Made by a program: the position numbers and the translations under genes. Under the pieces are notes generated by a model. The model saw only the letters and a program-made list of their open reading frames with translations. It searched no databases and was not told the origin of the DNA. Source: Aerococcus sp. 1KP-2016 (GTDB lineage Bacteria > Bacillota > Bacilli > Lactobacillales > Aerococcaceae). From it: a DNA stretch of 43,287 nucleotides. The DNA lies in the NCBI RefSeq assembly GCF_002252085.1, contig NZ_NEEY01000012.1, positions 1-43,287 of the forward strand, read 5' to 3'. Of this stretch, positions 15,357 through 25,296 are shown piece after piece; the stretch's first letter is position 1, and the number at the start of each line of letters is the position of its first letter.

Positions 15357-18278
15357 ATGACACAATCCTTGAAAGTAGGGGACCAATTACATGGTTTCAC
15401 CTTAACTGATAGCCAATTTATTCATGATGCGAATGCCCATGTGCACACGTTCAACCATCCTCAATCTGGGGGCCAAGTGGTTTGGGTGGAAAATGATGAC
15501 CAAAACCGCACGTTTGGTATTGGTTTTAAAACGCCACCAAAGGATTCGACGGGGGTAGCCCATATTGTAGAGCATTCAGTCTTATCTGGTTCGCGTAAAT
15601 ATCCAGCTAAGGATCCATTTATGACCATGTTGAAGACATCAATGAGTACTTTTCTAAATGCCATGACGTTTTCAGATATGACCATCTATCCGGTTTCTTC
15701 TATGAATGAAGAAGATTTCCATCATTTGACAGATGTCTATTTGGATGCCGTTTTCTTCCCACGTATGACGAGTGAGGAAAATATTTTCCGTCAAGAGGGT
15801 TGGCATAAAGAGTTATTTGATAAAGATGACGACCTAATTTACAACGGGGTAGTCTACAATGAGATGCGTGGTGCGTATTCAGATGCGGAACGTATTATCA
15901 TGCAAGATGTCATTGCCAATTTACACCCTGAATCTACCTATGCCCACGAATCAGGTGGTTATCCCTATGATATTCCAAACCTAACATGGGAGAACTTCAA
16001 GCAATTCCATACAGATTTATATCGTCCGGATAACGCCCTAGCATATTTATATGGCGATATTGATATCGACCGTGCCTTAGCGCAAATCGATGGGGATTTC
16101 TTTAGTGAATTTAAAGCTAGTGGCAAAACCGTTGACTATGATTTACCTGCAGTTAAACCAGGTACGACCGAATATGTAGGCTACTATGATGCTGATGAAC
16201 GTAAGACTGTCGAAACAGATTCATATCTTGTGTACGGTATGCCTGCCGGAAATTCAGCGGATATTGCCAATAATTACGTTGCCAATTTGATGAGCGAAGC
16301 CTTGATTGAAACTGAAGCTGCCCCAATCCGCCAAGCCCTAATTGCGGCTGGTTTATCTGAAGAAGTGGAAGCTTTAGGTTCAGACGGCTATTTTGTCGAT
16401 TTTGGTTTTGTGTTAAAACAATTCAATCCAGCCAATAAAGAAAAAGCCCTTGAAGTGATTCAAGAAACCCTTGTTGAGCAAGCAAACAAGGGCATTAACC
16501 GTGACTTACTAGAAGCTGTGATTAACACACGCGAATTTGCAGCGCGTCAAGCAGGCGGTGCCATGAAGGGGATTACCTACGAAATTCAAATGACCATGTC
16601 TTGGCGCTACGGTGTTGACGTGACAGAAGCTTTGAATTTCTCTAAATACTTTGATGATTTACGTGCGAAATTGGATACCGATTTTTACGAAAATTGGATC
16701 AAGGAAAACTTGCTGGATCCATCGACCAAACTCATCGCCGTTTACCAACCAAAAGTGGGCTTATTCGATGAAAAGGACAAAGCCTTAGCAGAAGCCTTGG
16801 CTAGTGAAAAGGCAGCCATGTCTGACCAAGAAATGGCAGATTTGATTGCGACAAATGAAGCCTTACGAACCTATCAAGATACGCCAGATACAGAAGAAGC
16901 GCGCGCGAGTTTGCCGAAATTGGCCCTATCAGATGTACCACGCAAAACGGCGCTTATTCCTGAAGAAACACTGGCAGCAAATCATGGTGTAGTTGTTCGC
17001 TTCCACGAACAAGATGCTTCTGGCATTCGCTATGTACAATTGGCTTATCAAATTGACCACTTACCAGTGGAAGATTTACCATATGTGAATTATGTCGCTG
17101 TGTTGGCAGGGCTATTAAATACGAGCAACATGACATATGAGCAAATGGATATTGAAACGATGAAAACCACTTCAGGTATCATCATGCGACCAAAGACCTT
17201 CGTTAAGGAATTTGCTACCAATCAATATGTGCCAACCATATTTGCGTCATTTGCGGCCATTGGTGACAATAGTCAACGTGGTTTTGAACTATTGCAAGAC
17301 ACACAAAAAAATACAGACTTCTCTGATAAAGCCCGTATTTTAAATATCTTACAACGTACGAAATCAAATATGAGCCAAGGTTACGAAAATTCTGGCCATA
17401 CGGTGGCGATTTCACGTTTGCGTGCCAAATATTCGCAAGCTTCAAAATACGCAGAAACGATTTCTGGTCTTGGTTTCTACGATCATTTAGCAGATTTGAT
17501 TGAACACTTTGATGAACGAGGCGACGAATTTACCGCCCGCGTTGAAGCGGTGAATGCGAAATTATGGGATCCACGTCAATTGACAGTTTTCCTAACGGCG
17601 GATGCAGAAGATAAAACGATTTTACTTGACCAAGTTAATGCCTTTGTTGACGGTGCAAATACCGTCGACAATATCGATGCTACTAGCATCCACTTTGACT
17701 TGCCGGGTCATGGACACGAAGCTATTTTAACAAATGGTAATGTCCAATACGTATCTGTGGGAGGACAAGTGGATCCGAAAACCTTCAACGGTAAGGCGAT
17801 GATTATTGGTTCAATCTTGTCGAAAGATTATTTACACGAAAATATTAGAGCCAAGGGGGGCGCATACGGTGCGGGTATTTCCATCACGTCTTCTGGGGAT
17901 ATCACGACGTATTCTTACCGCGATCCAAACGTGGACAAGACTGTGGATGTCTACCAAGCAATGCCAGATTTCCTTGCTGATTCTCACTTAACCCAAGAGG
18001 ATTTGGATCAATTGATTATTGGTTCGATGTCAGCTTTCCATGCGCCTTTAGCGCCGGCTAATGTCAACAGCTTGTTGTCTACGCGCTACTTCAAGGGCTT
18101 GACCCATGAAATGGTTGATGAAAGCCTATCTGAAGCCTTGGATACCAAACTTTCTGACCTAGTTGCTTACAAAGAAACCATTCAAGAAGCCTTAGATGCG
18201 GATAACTTAGTTGTCTTCGGTAATAAACAAAAGATTGAAGCATCAAACCAAACATTTGATATTAAGCGTAGCCTATAA
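15357..18278 (+). CDS. M16C-family zinc metallopeptidase (presequence-protease/insulinase type)
   Basis: 973 residues, the full single-chain length of the M16C (PreP/Cym1/falcilysin-like) family, which degrades peptides inside a closed chamber. The inverted zinc motif HIVEH lies near residue 65 in STGVAHIVEHSVLSGSRKYP. The distal Glu ligand is in VVYNEMRGAYSD about 75 residues later. The C-terminal non-catalytic half contains the family's RAKGGAYGAGISITSSGDI segment, which shapes the active site. No signal peptide, so it is probably cytoplasmic. The ATG follows GAAGGAGTACAAAAT. It is monocistronic with a terminator after it. Peptide turnover is the likely role. Specific substrates are unknown. 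Confidence 0.93.
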   Translation: MTQSLKVGDQLHGFTLTDSQFIHDANAHVHTFNHPQSGGQVVWVENDDQNRTFGIGFKTPPKDSTGVAHIVEHSVLSGSRKYPAKDPFMTMLKTSMSTFLNAMTFSDMTIYPVSSMNEEDFHHLTDVYLDAVFFPRMTSEENIFRQEGWHKELFDKDDDLIYNGVVYNEMRGAYSDAERIIMQDVIANLHPESTYAHESGGYPYDIPNLTWENFKQFHTDLYRPDNALAYLYGDIDIDRALAQIDGDFFSEFKASGKTVDYDLPAVKPGTTEYVGYYDADERKTVETDSYLVYGMPAGNSADIANNYVANLMSEALIETEAAPIRQALIAAGLSEEVEALGSDGYFVDFGFVLKQFNPANKEKALEVIQETLVEQANKGINRDLLEAVINTREFAARQAGGAMKGITYEIQMTMSWRYGVDVTEALNFSKYFDDLRAKLDTDFYENWIKENLLDPSTKLIAVYQPKVGLFDEKDKALAEALASEKAAMSDQEMADLIATNEALRTYQDTPDTEEARASLPKLALSDVPRKTALIPEETLAANHGVVVRFHEQDASGIRYVQLAYQIDHLPVEDLPYVNYVAVLAGLLNTSNMTYEQMDIETMKTTSGIIMRPKTFVKEFATNQYVPTIFASFAAIGDNSQRGFELLQDTQKNTDFSDKARILNILQRTKSNMSQGYENSGHTVAISRLRAKYSQASKYAETISGLGFYDHLADLIEHFDERGDEFTARVEAVNAKLWDPRQLTVFLTADAEDKTILLDQVNAFVDGANTVDNIDATSIHFDLPGHGHEAILTNGNVQYVSVGGQVDPKTFNGKAMIIGSILSKDYLHENIRAKGGAYGAGISITSSGDITTYSYRDPNVDKTVDVYQAMPDFLADSHLTQEDLDQLIIGSMSAFHAPLAPANVNSLLSTRYFKGLTHEMVDESLSEALDTKLSDLVAYKETIQEALDADNLVVFGNKQKIEASNQTFDIKRSL

Positions 18279-18289
18279 TTTAGGGTAAA

Positions 18290-18343
18290 AAAATAACCAC
18301 TAGCCAAACCGAAACATATGTCTCGGAATGGTTAGTGGTTTTT
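18290..18343 (+). terminator. Terminator after the M16C peptidase
   Basis: Arms AACCACTAGCCA and TGGTTAGTGGTT with an inner CCGA...CGG pair, followed by TTTTT. Confidence 0.85.
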
Positions 18344-18371
18344 CGTGTCTTGTAGATGTTGATGAAACGAT

Positions 18372-18563
18372 TTACTGCAAGCCTAGTTGTGGGCCAAAAG
18401 TAAGGGCGATAAAGGCCAATAGTAAAAGAACGCCACCAATTAATTTTAAGCGCGCTTGTTGGGCGGCAGTCATGCCGTCAGGGGTTTGCCCCTTCCAAAT
18501 GATATAAATATTAACAGCAATACATAAAAGGGCAAAAATAATACCCACAGTATAACGACTCAT
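18372..18563 (-). CDS. Small membrane protein, hypothetical
   Basis: 63 residues from ATG 18561-18563, behind AAAGGAG with five bases spacing (an in-frame ATG at 18581 lacks such a site). Two hydrophobic segments: YTVGIIFALLCIAVNIYIIW and LIGGVLLLLAFIALTFGP, joined by a polar loop (KGQTPDGMTAAQQARLK). No family recognised. Downstream of the secreted-protein gene on the same strand, 63 bases apart, so the two may be cotranscribed. It may be a bitopic or hairpin membrane peptide. No function is claimed. Confidence 0.7.
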   Translation of the reverse strand: MSRYTVGIIFALLCIAVNIYIIWKGQTPDGMTAAQQARLKLIGGVLLLLAFIALTFGPQLGLQ

Positions 18564-18626
18564 AAAAACTCCTTTATTCATGTGCTAGAAATTACTAGAG
18601 ATGTCCAAGGTCAAGGGGCAAAACGA

Positions 18627-19310
18627 CTACTTGCTTGTCAATTTGACTGAAAGGTCTGTGGTAATCGCTTGATTATCAATACGACTTGTCCCCGTCACTT
18701 GCCAATCAATGGCCGTAATGGTTTTACTTTGACGATCCACGGTAATCGAAACAGCATGGTTAGCTCCCGCATTATAGGGGTCGCTCACCACTTGGTTCAA
18801 CAAGTTGGTTAGATTTTCATCCGCGCCTTGGAAGGTCAACGTTTGGTCAGTTAAACTACCCTTCCATTCACCGGTCGCATCAAGAAAAGTCAGTAAATCC
18901 GAAATCTGATCCAGCGAAAGCACTTGTAACTGACCAAGGAAAGAATCATTCGTCAGCGACTGTCGCCAGTCTTGATCATCTTGTTTGTAAGCCGTTTGTT
19001 GATTTTCAGTCTCCACTTGCAAAATAGACTCAGCCTGTTTTTGGCTAGCATCATTTGTCTTTTCAATAATCTTACCAGAAAAATCTTCAATCGAAGCATA
19101 AGAAAGATTGGCCATTACGGTATCGCGCGTGGTATCGGGCGCAGCCGTCTCAAATTGTTGGATGACAGTCGTTTGTTTGTAAGATTCGGTCTCATTTAGT
19201 GTTTGCCCAACAGCTAAACCGAGATCCGTAGAAGACTCACTCGCCTCCACGTGGCTACCAATCAATAGCAAAACACTTGCTATGAAGATAAATGTAATAA
19301 ATTTTCGCAT
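18627..19310 (-). CDS. Secreted hypothetical protein with signal peptide
   Basis: 227 residues from ATG 19308-19310, behind AAAAGGGTG. A GTG nine bases upstream is the longer alternative. The N-terminus MRKFITFIFIASVLLLIGSHVEA is a Sec signal with a likely Ala-x-Ala-like cleavage before SES. There is no lipobox Cys. The mature part is acidic and Thr/Gln-rich, and its C-terminal half (SITVDRQSKTITAIDWQVTG) has the look of LolA-like or DUF6612-type beta folds found in Gram-positive surface proteins. That resemblance is weak and unconfirmed. It lies upstream of the small membrane protein on the same strand. Confidence 0.65.
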   Translation of the reverse strand: MRKFITFIFIASVLLLIGSHVEASESSTDLGLAVGQTLNETESYKQTTVIQQFETAAPDTTRDTVMANLSYASIEDFSGKIIEKTNDASQKQAESILQVETENQQTAYKQDDQDWRQSLTNDSFLGQLQVLSLDQISDLLTFLDATGEWKGSLTDQTLTFQGADENLTNLLNQVVSDPYNAGANHAVSITVDRQSKTITAIDWQVTGTSRIDNQAITTDLSVKLTSK

Positions 19311-19660
19311 GTATAGCACCCTTTTATTAGAATTTTTAATCGTATTTCGAAGGTTTAGGGAAATTTATGGCGATATACGCCAAAGGTGATCGTACCTGAT
19401 AAATCTTATTACTCTTATTCTATATAAAATGAGGAAATAATTAAAGGCTTTTCGCCGAATATTCAAGGAAAATTCCCCTTTATTTCACGGAATTGTAAGG
19501 GGTCACAAATATGATGAAAAATTCACGGCGCAAATAGGACAAAATTGCGTATATATTATACGAAGCCACCCGCCTTTTACGACCATTTACCCGTCAACTA
19601 CTAGTAGCGGTGTATATATGCTTGGCACGCCCAGCCAAGTAAGGAAATAGAAGCCCAGGA
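19311..19660. other. Long divergent intergenic region before the amylase gene
   Basis: No gene found. It contains AT-rich palindromic DNA (CGTATATATTATACG, about 19550-19564) and a short hairpin CTTGGC/GCCAAG at 19621-19639 without a T-run. Confidence 0.4.
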
Positions 19661-19690
19661 TTGCGAAACGTTTCAAAGAGTGGGTATAAT
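19661..19690 (+). promoter_or_regulatory. Amylase promoter with LacI-family-type operator
   Basis: -10 TATAAT (19685-19690), weak -35 TTGCGA (19661-19666), 18-base spacer. Over the -35 and spacer lies TTGCGAAACGTTTCAA with the perfect core GAAACGTTTC, typical of LacI/GalR-family regulators with a central CpG (MalR-like). It fits cre poorly. The regulator's identity is inference. Confidence 0.6.
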
Positions 19691-19757
19691 AACCTTATGA
19701 TTATAATATAAACAATAAAGCTTCATAAAAATTGAATTCATGAAAGAAGGGCTTTCG

Positions 19758-21394
19758 ATGGTAATGAACGGCGTATTAATGCAATATTTTGAATGGGACC
19801 TGCCGGATGACGGTAAGTTATGGCAACATTTAGCGGAAGATGCAGAACACTTAGCAGAGATTGGGATTTCCCATATCTGGATGCCACCAGCAACTAAGGG
19901 GCAATCAAGTGGTGATGTTGGTTATGGTGCATACGACCTATTCGACATCGGAGAATTCGATCAAAAAGGGACTGTTCGTACCAAATACGGAACAAGGGAA
20001 GAGTATCAAGCAGCCATTGATGCATTACAAGCACACGGTATTTGGGCTTTAGCGGATGCTGTTTTAAACCATAAGGGTGGGGCAGACGAAACTGAAATCT
20101 TCCAAGCCTATCCTGTAAATCCAAACAACCGTCAAGAAAAAATAGGCGAAGCCCGTGACATTGAAGGCTGGACCAAATTTACTTTCCCCGGTCGTCAAGG
20201 TAAATACTCTGATTTCATTTGGGACTTCAACTGTTTCTCAGGTACTGATTTCGATAACAAAACGGGTGAATCGGGCATTTTCATGATTAAAGGTGAGAAC
20301 AAGGGTTGGCTGATAACGAAGAAGTGGACTCAGAAAATGGTAACTTTGATTACCTAATGTTTGCGGATATCGATTACAGTAATCCCCATGTCCAAGAAGA
20401 AGTCATCAAATGGGGGAATTGGTATTTAGACAATTTCAATTTGAATGGCTTTAGAATGGATGCCTTAAAACATATCGAATTTTCTTTCATCGATAAATTT
20501 ATTACGGCTTTGCGTGAAACTCATCCGGATATCTATGTGATTGGTGAATACTGGCAAAGTAACCAAGGTGTCTTATTCGACTATCTTGAAGAAACCGATT
20601 ATCAAATCGATTTATTTGATGTGGCATTACACCATCGTTTCAAAAAAGCAGCATCTTCATGGGATCAATTTGACATGGGGTCATTATTAGAAGGTTCACT
20701 ATTACAAGGTCGTCCAAATATGGCCGTCACTTTTGTGGACAACCATGATTCGCAACCGGGTCAAGCCTTAGAATCTTGGGTAGATGAATGGTTTAAACCA
20801 ATTGCCTACGCCATTATTCTATTGAATAAATCTGGTTTACCAACCATCTTCTATGGTGACTACTATGGTATCGAAAGTATCCATTTCAAAGGCTTCCGTG
20901 AAACCTTAGATACCTTGTTAGCCTTAAGACGTGAGAATGCTTACGGTGACCAACATGATTATTTTGATCACAAAAACTGTATTGGATACACCCGTACTGG
21001 TGATGATGAACATCCAAATGGTCTAGCTTTCATCGCTACAAACGGTAACCATGCTAAGAAACGTATGTACGTTGGTGAACTACACGCTGGCGAAGAGTGG
21101 ATTGACGCAATGGGTGAAATCCAAGGTTCAGTAAGAATTGAAGAAGATGGTACTGGTGTGTTTAAGGTCCATTCAGGATCAATGTCCGTTTGGATTAATA
21201 AAGAGGATGCGGAACATATTGAAGGTGAAGCAGACAACGATGAAGCCTTTGAAGATGCGAACTACCATGAACCAGAAGTGACAGAAGAAGTGACAGAAGA
21301 AGTGGCAGAAGTGGCGGACGCAGAAACGAGCGAAGTCGATGCGCCAGAAGAAGTACCAGCTGACGAAGCAGAAGTGCCCGCAGAAAACGTATAA
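19758..21394 (+). pseudogene. Cytoplasmic alpha-amylase (GH13), frameshifted, with acidic C-terminal tail
   Basis: No signal peptide, so this is an intracellular GH13 amylase hydrolysing alpha-1,4-glucans or imported maltodextrins. The first frame carries the start of the barrel: NGVLMQYFEWDLPDDG, HIWMPPATKG and ADAVLNHKGGADE. It ends shortly after ENKGW. The second frame carries all catalytic residues: GFRMDALKHI (nucleophile Asp), VIGEYWQ (acid/base Glu) and FVDNHDSQPG (third Asp). The break is at 20308-20309: GGTTGGCTG needs one more G to read GWADNEEV. The joined protein, about 546 residues, is longer than usual because of a ~50-residue acidic tail of EVTEEVTEEVAE-type repeats. The start at 19758 lies seven bases after AGAAGG. 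An in-frame ATG at 19740 has no ribosome site. Confidence 0.87.
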
Positions 21395-21554
21395 AAATGA
21401 ATGTTTTCTACGCTGGTTGCCAATTCAATAGCAGGGACATGGTTCAGAAATAAGCCCACCGTAGACAGAAACCTCTGCATTTAGAAATCACGCCATCAAT
21501 GGTACAATAGGTCAGTGAAATATAATGTATCGAGAGTAAGGGGTGGAAATAGTA

Positions 21555-22094
21555 ATGACAAACCAAGCAAAACGAGGCTTTGAAGTAATTTCAGCCTACC
21601 AAACAGATCAAGAAATCCAATTACCAAGACGTTCCACAACCATGTCAGCCGGCTATGATATCGCAGCGGCTGAAGATATAGTCGTACCAGCAATGTGGAA
21701 AACAGGGGTGAAATATGTCTTAAAGGACATTGCCCATCTAAATGTTGCTAGTGAGGCAGACGAATCTGCCATGAAACCAGTGCTTGTACCAACGGGTCTA
21801 AAAGCGTTTATGGGTGAGAATGAATACCTACAATTAACATGTCGGTCTTCAAACCCCTTAAAACGCGGTCTTTCCCTACCAAATGGCGTGGGGATTGTGG
21901 ACGCAGATTACTACAACAACGAAGGCAACGAAGGGCATTTATTTGTACAGTTGGTGAACTTTGGCTTGCACGACGTCCACATCAAAAAAGGGGAACGTAT
22001 TGCGCAAGGTATCTTCCTTTCATTCTTAACGACTTCAGATGATCAACCCTTGGATCAAGTCCGTTCAGGTGGCTTTGGTTCATCAGGTAAGTAG
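21555..22094 (+). CDS. dut: dUTP diphosphatase (trimeric dUTPase)
   Basis: 179 residues. It hydrolyses dUTP to dUMP and pyrophosphate, keeping uracil out of DNA and supplying thymidylate synthesis. The five family motifs are visible in order: MSAGYDIAA, RSSNPLKRG, LPNGVGIVDADYYNNEGNEG, GERIAQGIF and the C-terminal RSGGFGSSGK. An insertion between motifs 1 and 2 (KTGVKYVLKDIAHLN region) makes it longer than the ~145-residue minimal enzyme, as in some Lactobacillales forms. The ATG at 21555 is preferred over an in-frame GTG at 21543, because GGGGTGG precedes it. It lies 29 bases before radA and is probably cotranscribed with it. Confidence 0.93.
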   Translation: MTNQAKRGFEVISAYQTDQEIQLPRRSTTMSAGYDIAAAEDIVVPAMWKTGVKYVLKDIAHLNVASEADESAMKPVLVPTGLKAFMGENEYLQLTCRSSNPLKRGLSLPNGVGIVDADYYNNEGNEGHLFVQLVNFGLHDVHIKKGERIAQGIFLSFLTTSDDQPLDQVRSGGFGSSGK

Positions 22095-22123
22095 TCGAAA
22101 AGTCTTAGAAAGGAGCCAAAGCC

Positions 22124-23506
22124 ATGGCAAAAAAAGCTAGTACCAAATACGTCTGTCAGGCATGTGGTTATGAAAGTGTTCAATTTTACGGCAAATGTCC
22201 CAATTGTGGCGCTTGGAATCAAATGGAAGAAGAACGTGTATACGGCAAAACCATCGCCCATCCCGAAGCTAGTCATACTGGACATGCCTCAAGTCGCATG
22301 AAACCAACCAAACTAGATCAAGTCAAGGGCGAAGAAACGCCACGTGTACAAACACAAATGGGTGAACTTAATCGCGTATTGGGTGGGGGCGTGGTCCAAG
22401 GTTCACTCGTCCTTATCGGGGGTGACCCGGGGATTGGTAAATCAACCTTGATGCTCCAAGTATCGGCCGAACTGCATAAAAGTGCCGGGCCCGTACTCTA
22501 TGTCTCAGGGGAAGAATCTATGCACCAAATCAAGCTACGGGCAGATCGCCTAGGCTTTGCCGGTGCAGACTTCTACGTCTATGCCGAAACCGACATGGCC
22601 GCTATTCAAGACGTCATTTACGACTTAAAACCGCGCTTTGTCGTCATCGACTCCATTCAAACCATGACCCATGAAGATGCCACTACAACGGCCGGTTCAG
22701 TCGGACAAGTCCGCCAAACAACCGCCGAGCTAATGAAAATCGCGAAATCAAACAACATTGGTATCTTTATCGTCGGCCACGTAACCAAAGAAGGGAACAT
22801 CGCTGGACCAAGAATCTTGGAACATATGGTGGACACCGTTCTTTATTTTGAAGGGGAAAAACATGACACCTTTAGAATCCTACGTGCCGTGAAGAACCGT
22901 TTTGGTTCCACCAACGAAATCGGCGTCTTTGACATGCAACAGGACGGCCTACACGAAGTAACGAATCCGTCCGAATTATTCTTAGAAGAGCGACTAGCCG
23001 GTGCCAATGGGTCAGCGGTCGTCGCTTCTATGGAAGGTACCCGTCCAATCCTAACCGAAATCCAGGCTTTACTGACACCAACATCCTTTGGAAATGCGCG
23101 GCGTACAGCCAGTGGCCTAGATTACTCACGGGTATCCTTGATTATGGCTGTCCTTGAAAAACGTGCCGGCCTAATGTTACAAAATCAAGACGCCTACTTG
23201 AAATCAACAGGTGGCGTGAAATTAGATGAGCCCGCAATCGACTTGGCCATCGCCGTCGCCATTGCCTCAAGTTACCGCGAAAAGGAAACAAAACCAACCG
23301 ATTGCTTTGTCGGTGAAATTGGTCTGACGGGTGAAATCCGTCGTGTTACCCGGATTGCGGAACGTGTCCAAGAAGCAGAAAAATTAGGCTTTGAACGCAT
23401 TTTTATCCCTAAAAATGCCATGTCAGGTCTAACAGGTAAAGAAAAAATCAAAATTGTTGGGGTGACTACGGTGAGTGAAGTGCTCAACTCCGTCTTCCCA
23501 AGATAA
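22124..23506 (+). CDS. radA: DNA repair protein RadA (Sms)
   Basis: 460 residues. RadA is a RecA-like, DnaB-type helicase that helps branch migration in recombination and transformation. The N-terminal four-Cys zinc finger is [19 protein letters not shown]. Walker [11 protein letters not shown] lies near residue 105. The RadA-specific KNRFG motif is in [14 protein letters not shown]. The C-terminal Lon-protease-like domain has [12 protein letters not shown] and ends with the usual [10 protein letters not shown]. The start follows AAAGGAGCCAAAGCC. It opens the conserved Firmicutes order radA-yacL-gltX. No disA precedes it here. Confidence 0.97.
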   Translation: MAKKASTKYVCQACGYESVQFYGKCPNCGAWNQMEEERVYGKTIAHPEASHTGHASSRMKPTKLDQVKGEETPRVQTQMGELNRVLGGGVVQGSLVLIGGDPGIGKSTLMLQVSAELHKSAGPVLYVSGEESMHQIKLRADRLGFAGADFYVYAETDMAAIQDVIYDLKPRFVVIDSIQTMTHEDATTTAGSVGQVRQTTAELMKIAKSNNIGIFIVGHVTKEGNIAGPRILEHMVDTVLYFEGEKHDTFRILRAVKNRFGSTNEIGVFDMQQDGLHEVTNPSELFLEERLAGANGSAVVASMEGTRPILTEIQALLTPTSFGNARRTASGLDYSRVSLIMAVLEKRAGLMLQNQDAYLKSTGGVKLDEPAIDLAIAVAIASSYREKETKPTDCFVGEIGLTGEIRRVTRIAERVQEAEKLGFERIFIPKNAMSGLTGKEKIKIVGVTTVSEVLNSVFPR

Positions 23507-23511
23507 AAAAT

Positions 23512-23797
23512 AAGAGGCTGGGACAAAAGGCCTCTAAAAAGGCGTACACAATTCTTAAACAGAGTTGTGTACGCCTTTTACTTTGAAAAATCCTTATAAA
23601 TTTTGATTGAAATATATCATGGGAACAGGTTTAAGGACTGAAAGTGTAGTTCCTTAGACGTGAACGAGGATGAATTCGAGACCTTGGCTCGATTCAAATT
23701 GAAAGACCTTGGCTTTCAATGATCCCACAGCTCAATAGGAACGTACACTGTAAGGACGAAAAATCTATGGTTTTAATCTTTTGTCCTAGCCTCTTTT
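23512..23797 (+). ncRNA. Large structured element between radA and yacL (possible RNA or inverted-repeat element)
   Basis: Outer arms AAGAGGCTGGGACAAAAG (23512-23529) and CTTTTGTCCTAGCCTCTTTT (23778-23797) pair over about 285 bases. Inside are a terminator hairpin (23541-23575) and a multi-stem domain closed by AGTGTAGTTCCT (23643-23654) with AGGAACGTACACT (23737-23749). That domain holds two hairpins with the same ACCTTGG loop: TCGAG/CTCGA and ATTGAAAG/CTTTCAAT (23698-23720). No coding potential seen. Whether it acts as RNA or is a dispersed non-autonomous repeat cannot be decided here. Confidence 0.6.
23541..23580 (+). terminator. Terminator after radA
   Basis: Perfect arms GGCGTACACAA and TTGTGTACGCC followed by TTTTA. 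It lies inside the larger structured element. Confidence 0.85.
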
Positions 23798-23919
23798 CAA
23801 TATTTTGACATGTAATATATGAAGGATGCCATTCCCACGGCAAAACTAATCTAATGAAAAACTTAAGATTAAATTTTAATGGTAAAATGGGATGCAGAAA
23901 TTGTCTTTTTCGTATATGA

Positions 23920-23949
23920 TTGTGTAAAGATTGTAAAAAAGTGTATACT
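23920..23949 (+). promoter_or_regulatory. Promoter of yacL
   Basis: -35 TTGTGT (23920-23925), 18-base spacer, -10 TATACT (23944-23949). A small hairpin GCGGT/ACCGC follows in the leader (about 23957-23979). Confidence 0.6.
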
Positions 23950-24017
23950 TAAAATGCGGTAATTTCCGAAAGAAACCGCTTAACAATCTTGTGATTTTAT
24001 TTGAGGAGGTGAAATAC

Positions 24018-25208
24018 ATGAACGATAGATTTTGGAAAATTGTGTCTAGAGTAATCGTAGTTATACTCGGTAGTTCATTAGGTTATTACCTATTGCCATT
24101 CATTTGGCGTTTGTTAAACATTAACATTCAAGTTTTCTACAATCCGATAGTTAACCTTGTGCTTGGTGCAATTATTCTTTATCTTATTTACTGGTTAATA
24201 CAACCGTTGTTACTTCGATCTATACGCAATGTGGAGAAAGATTTACGTAAACTTTCAATTGAAAAAGTGATTATTTCAGGTCTAGGTGTTATTTTAGGAC
24301 TAGTCCTAGCATGGTTAATTAACATTCCGTTAGTAGCCATAGGGTGGCCATTTATTTCAAACGTCTTGCCAATCATCGTAACAATCGTCCTTGGCCTATC
24401 TGGTTTTTACATCTTTTCCAATAAGAGTGCAGAAATTATGGACCTGGCGACCCGCTTACCACAAGTGAGACGTACCGAAGTGACTGATGGGAAAAGTACA
24501 GTCGATCCGCAAGCAACAGCCGTGGAAACAGGGACGGCTACAGCCGAAGTGAGCACGCAAGACCGCTATACCGAAGCATTGCTAGCCATGAAGCCAGCCG
24601 CTGTGGACGACTACCAACCCTACAAAATCTTGGATACATCTGTCATCATTGACGGCCGTATTCTTGACGTGTTGAAAGCCGGCTTTATCGAAGGTGTCAT
24701 CGTGGTGCCAAACTTCGTTTTGAAAGAGTTGCAATATATCGCAGACTCTGCGGATTCGGTCAAACGTGTCCGTGGTCGTCGAGGATTAGATATTTTGAAC
24801 CAAATACAAGCGTTGGATGATGTCACAGTTGATTTCTATGCAGGTGATTTCGAAGATGAATCTGAAGTTGACTTGAAATTGCTGCTTTTAGCCAAAGTGG
24901 TCAATGGCGTAGTTGTCACAAATGATTACAATTTAAATAAGGTCAGTCAATTCCATAAGATTAAGGTCTTAAACATCAATGAATTAGCAAATTCGCTTAA
25001 ATCAGTCGTGATTCCAGGTGAAATGCTGACAGTGCATATTGTCAAAGCAGGAACTGAACGCCAACAAGGTGTGGCCTATATGGATGATGGTACCATGATC
25101 GTTGTCGAAGAAGGAAAACATCACATCGATGAAAGCCTACGTGTGGAGATTACTTCAGCTATTCAAACCAATGCGGGACGCATGGTCTTTGCCAAAATAG
25201 CTGACTAG
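24018..25208 (+). CDS. yacL: Membrane PIN/TRAM-domain protein YacL
   Basis: 396 residues. Four N-terminal membrane segments (about 1-135) are followed by a variable linker, a PIN nuclease-like domain, and a C-terminal TRAM domain. The PIN domain begins YKILDTSVIIDGRILDVLKAGF, whose Asp residues suit metal binding, and contains GVVVTNDYNLNKVSQ with a further acidic site. The TRAM domain is GEMLTVHIVKAGTERQQGVAYMDDGTMIVVE. This is the conserved Firmicutes YacL architecture. A ribonuclease role at the membrane is likely but not proven. ATG 24018 follows GAGGAGGTGAAATAC, and the longer GTG start at 23991 has no such site. It sits between radA and gltX as in Bacillus, but ispD and ispF are missing. 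Confidence 0.92.
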   Translation: MNDRFWKIVSRVIVVILGSSLGYYLLPFIWRLLNINIQVFYNPIVNLVLGAIILYLIYWLIQPLLLRSIRNVEKDLRKLSIEKVIISGLGVILGLVLAWLINIPLVAIGWPFISNVLPIIVTIVLGLSGFYIFSNKSAEIMDLATRLPQVRRTEVTDGKSTVDPQATAVETGTATAEVSTQDRYTEALLAMKPAAVDDYQPYKILDTSVIIDGRILDVLKAGFIEGVIVVPNFVLKELQYIADSADSVKRVRGRRGLDILNQIQALDDVTVDFYAGDFEDESEVDLKLLLLAKVVNGVVVTNDYNLNKVSQFHKIKVLNINELANSLKSVVIPGEMLTVHIVKAGTERQQGVAYMDDGTMIVVEEGKHHIDESLRVEITSAIQTNAGRMVFAKIAD

Positions 25209-25230
25209 TTATATAATAATAACGATGAAG

Positions 25231-25262
25231 AAATAGGTTGGTAAATTCTGCCAACCTATTTT
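25231..25262 (+). terminator. Terminator between yacL and gltX
   Basis: Arms AATAGGTTGG and CCAACCTATT around TAAATTCTG, then TTTAATT. Moderate strength; some read-through into gltX is possible. Confidence 0.75.
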
Positions 25263-25296
25263 AATTGAATGCTTACAATAAAAAGGAGAAAATATA

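Noticed and set aside
19661-19676. A cre site before the amylase
   Set aside because: The central CG and palindrome resemble cre, but the TG and CA ends are out of register. A MalR-like LacI-family operator fits better.
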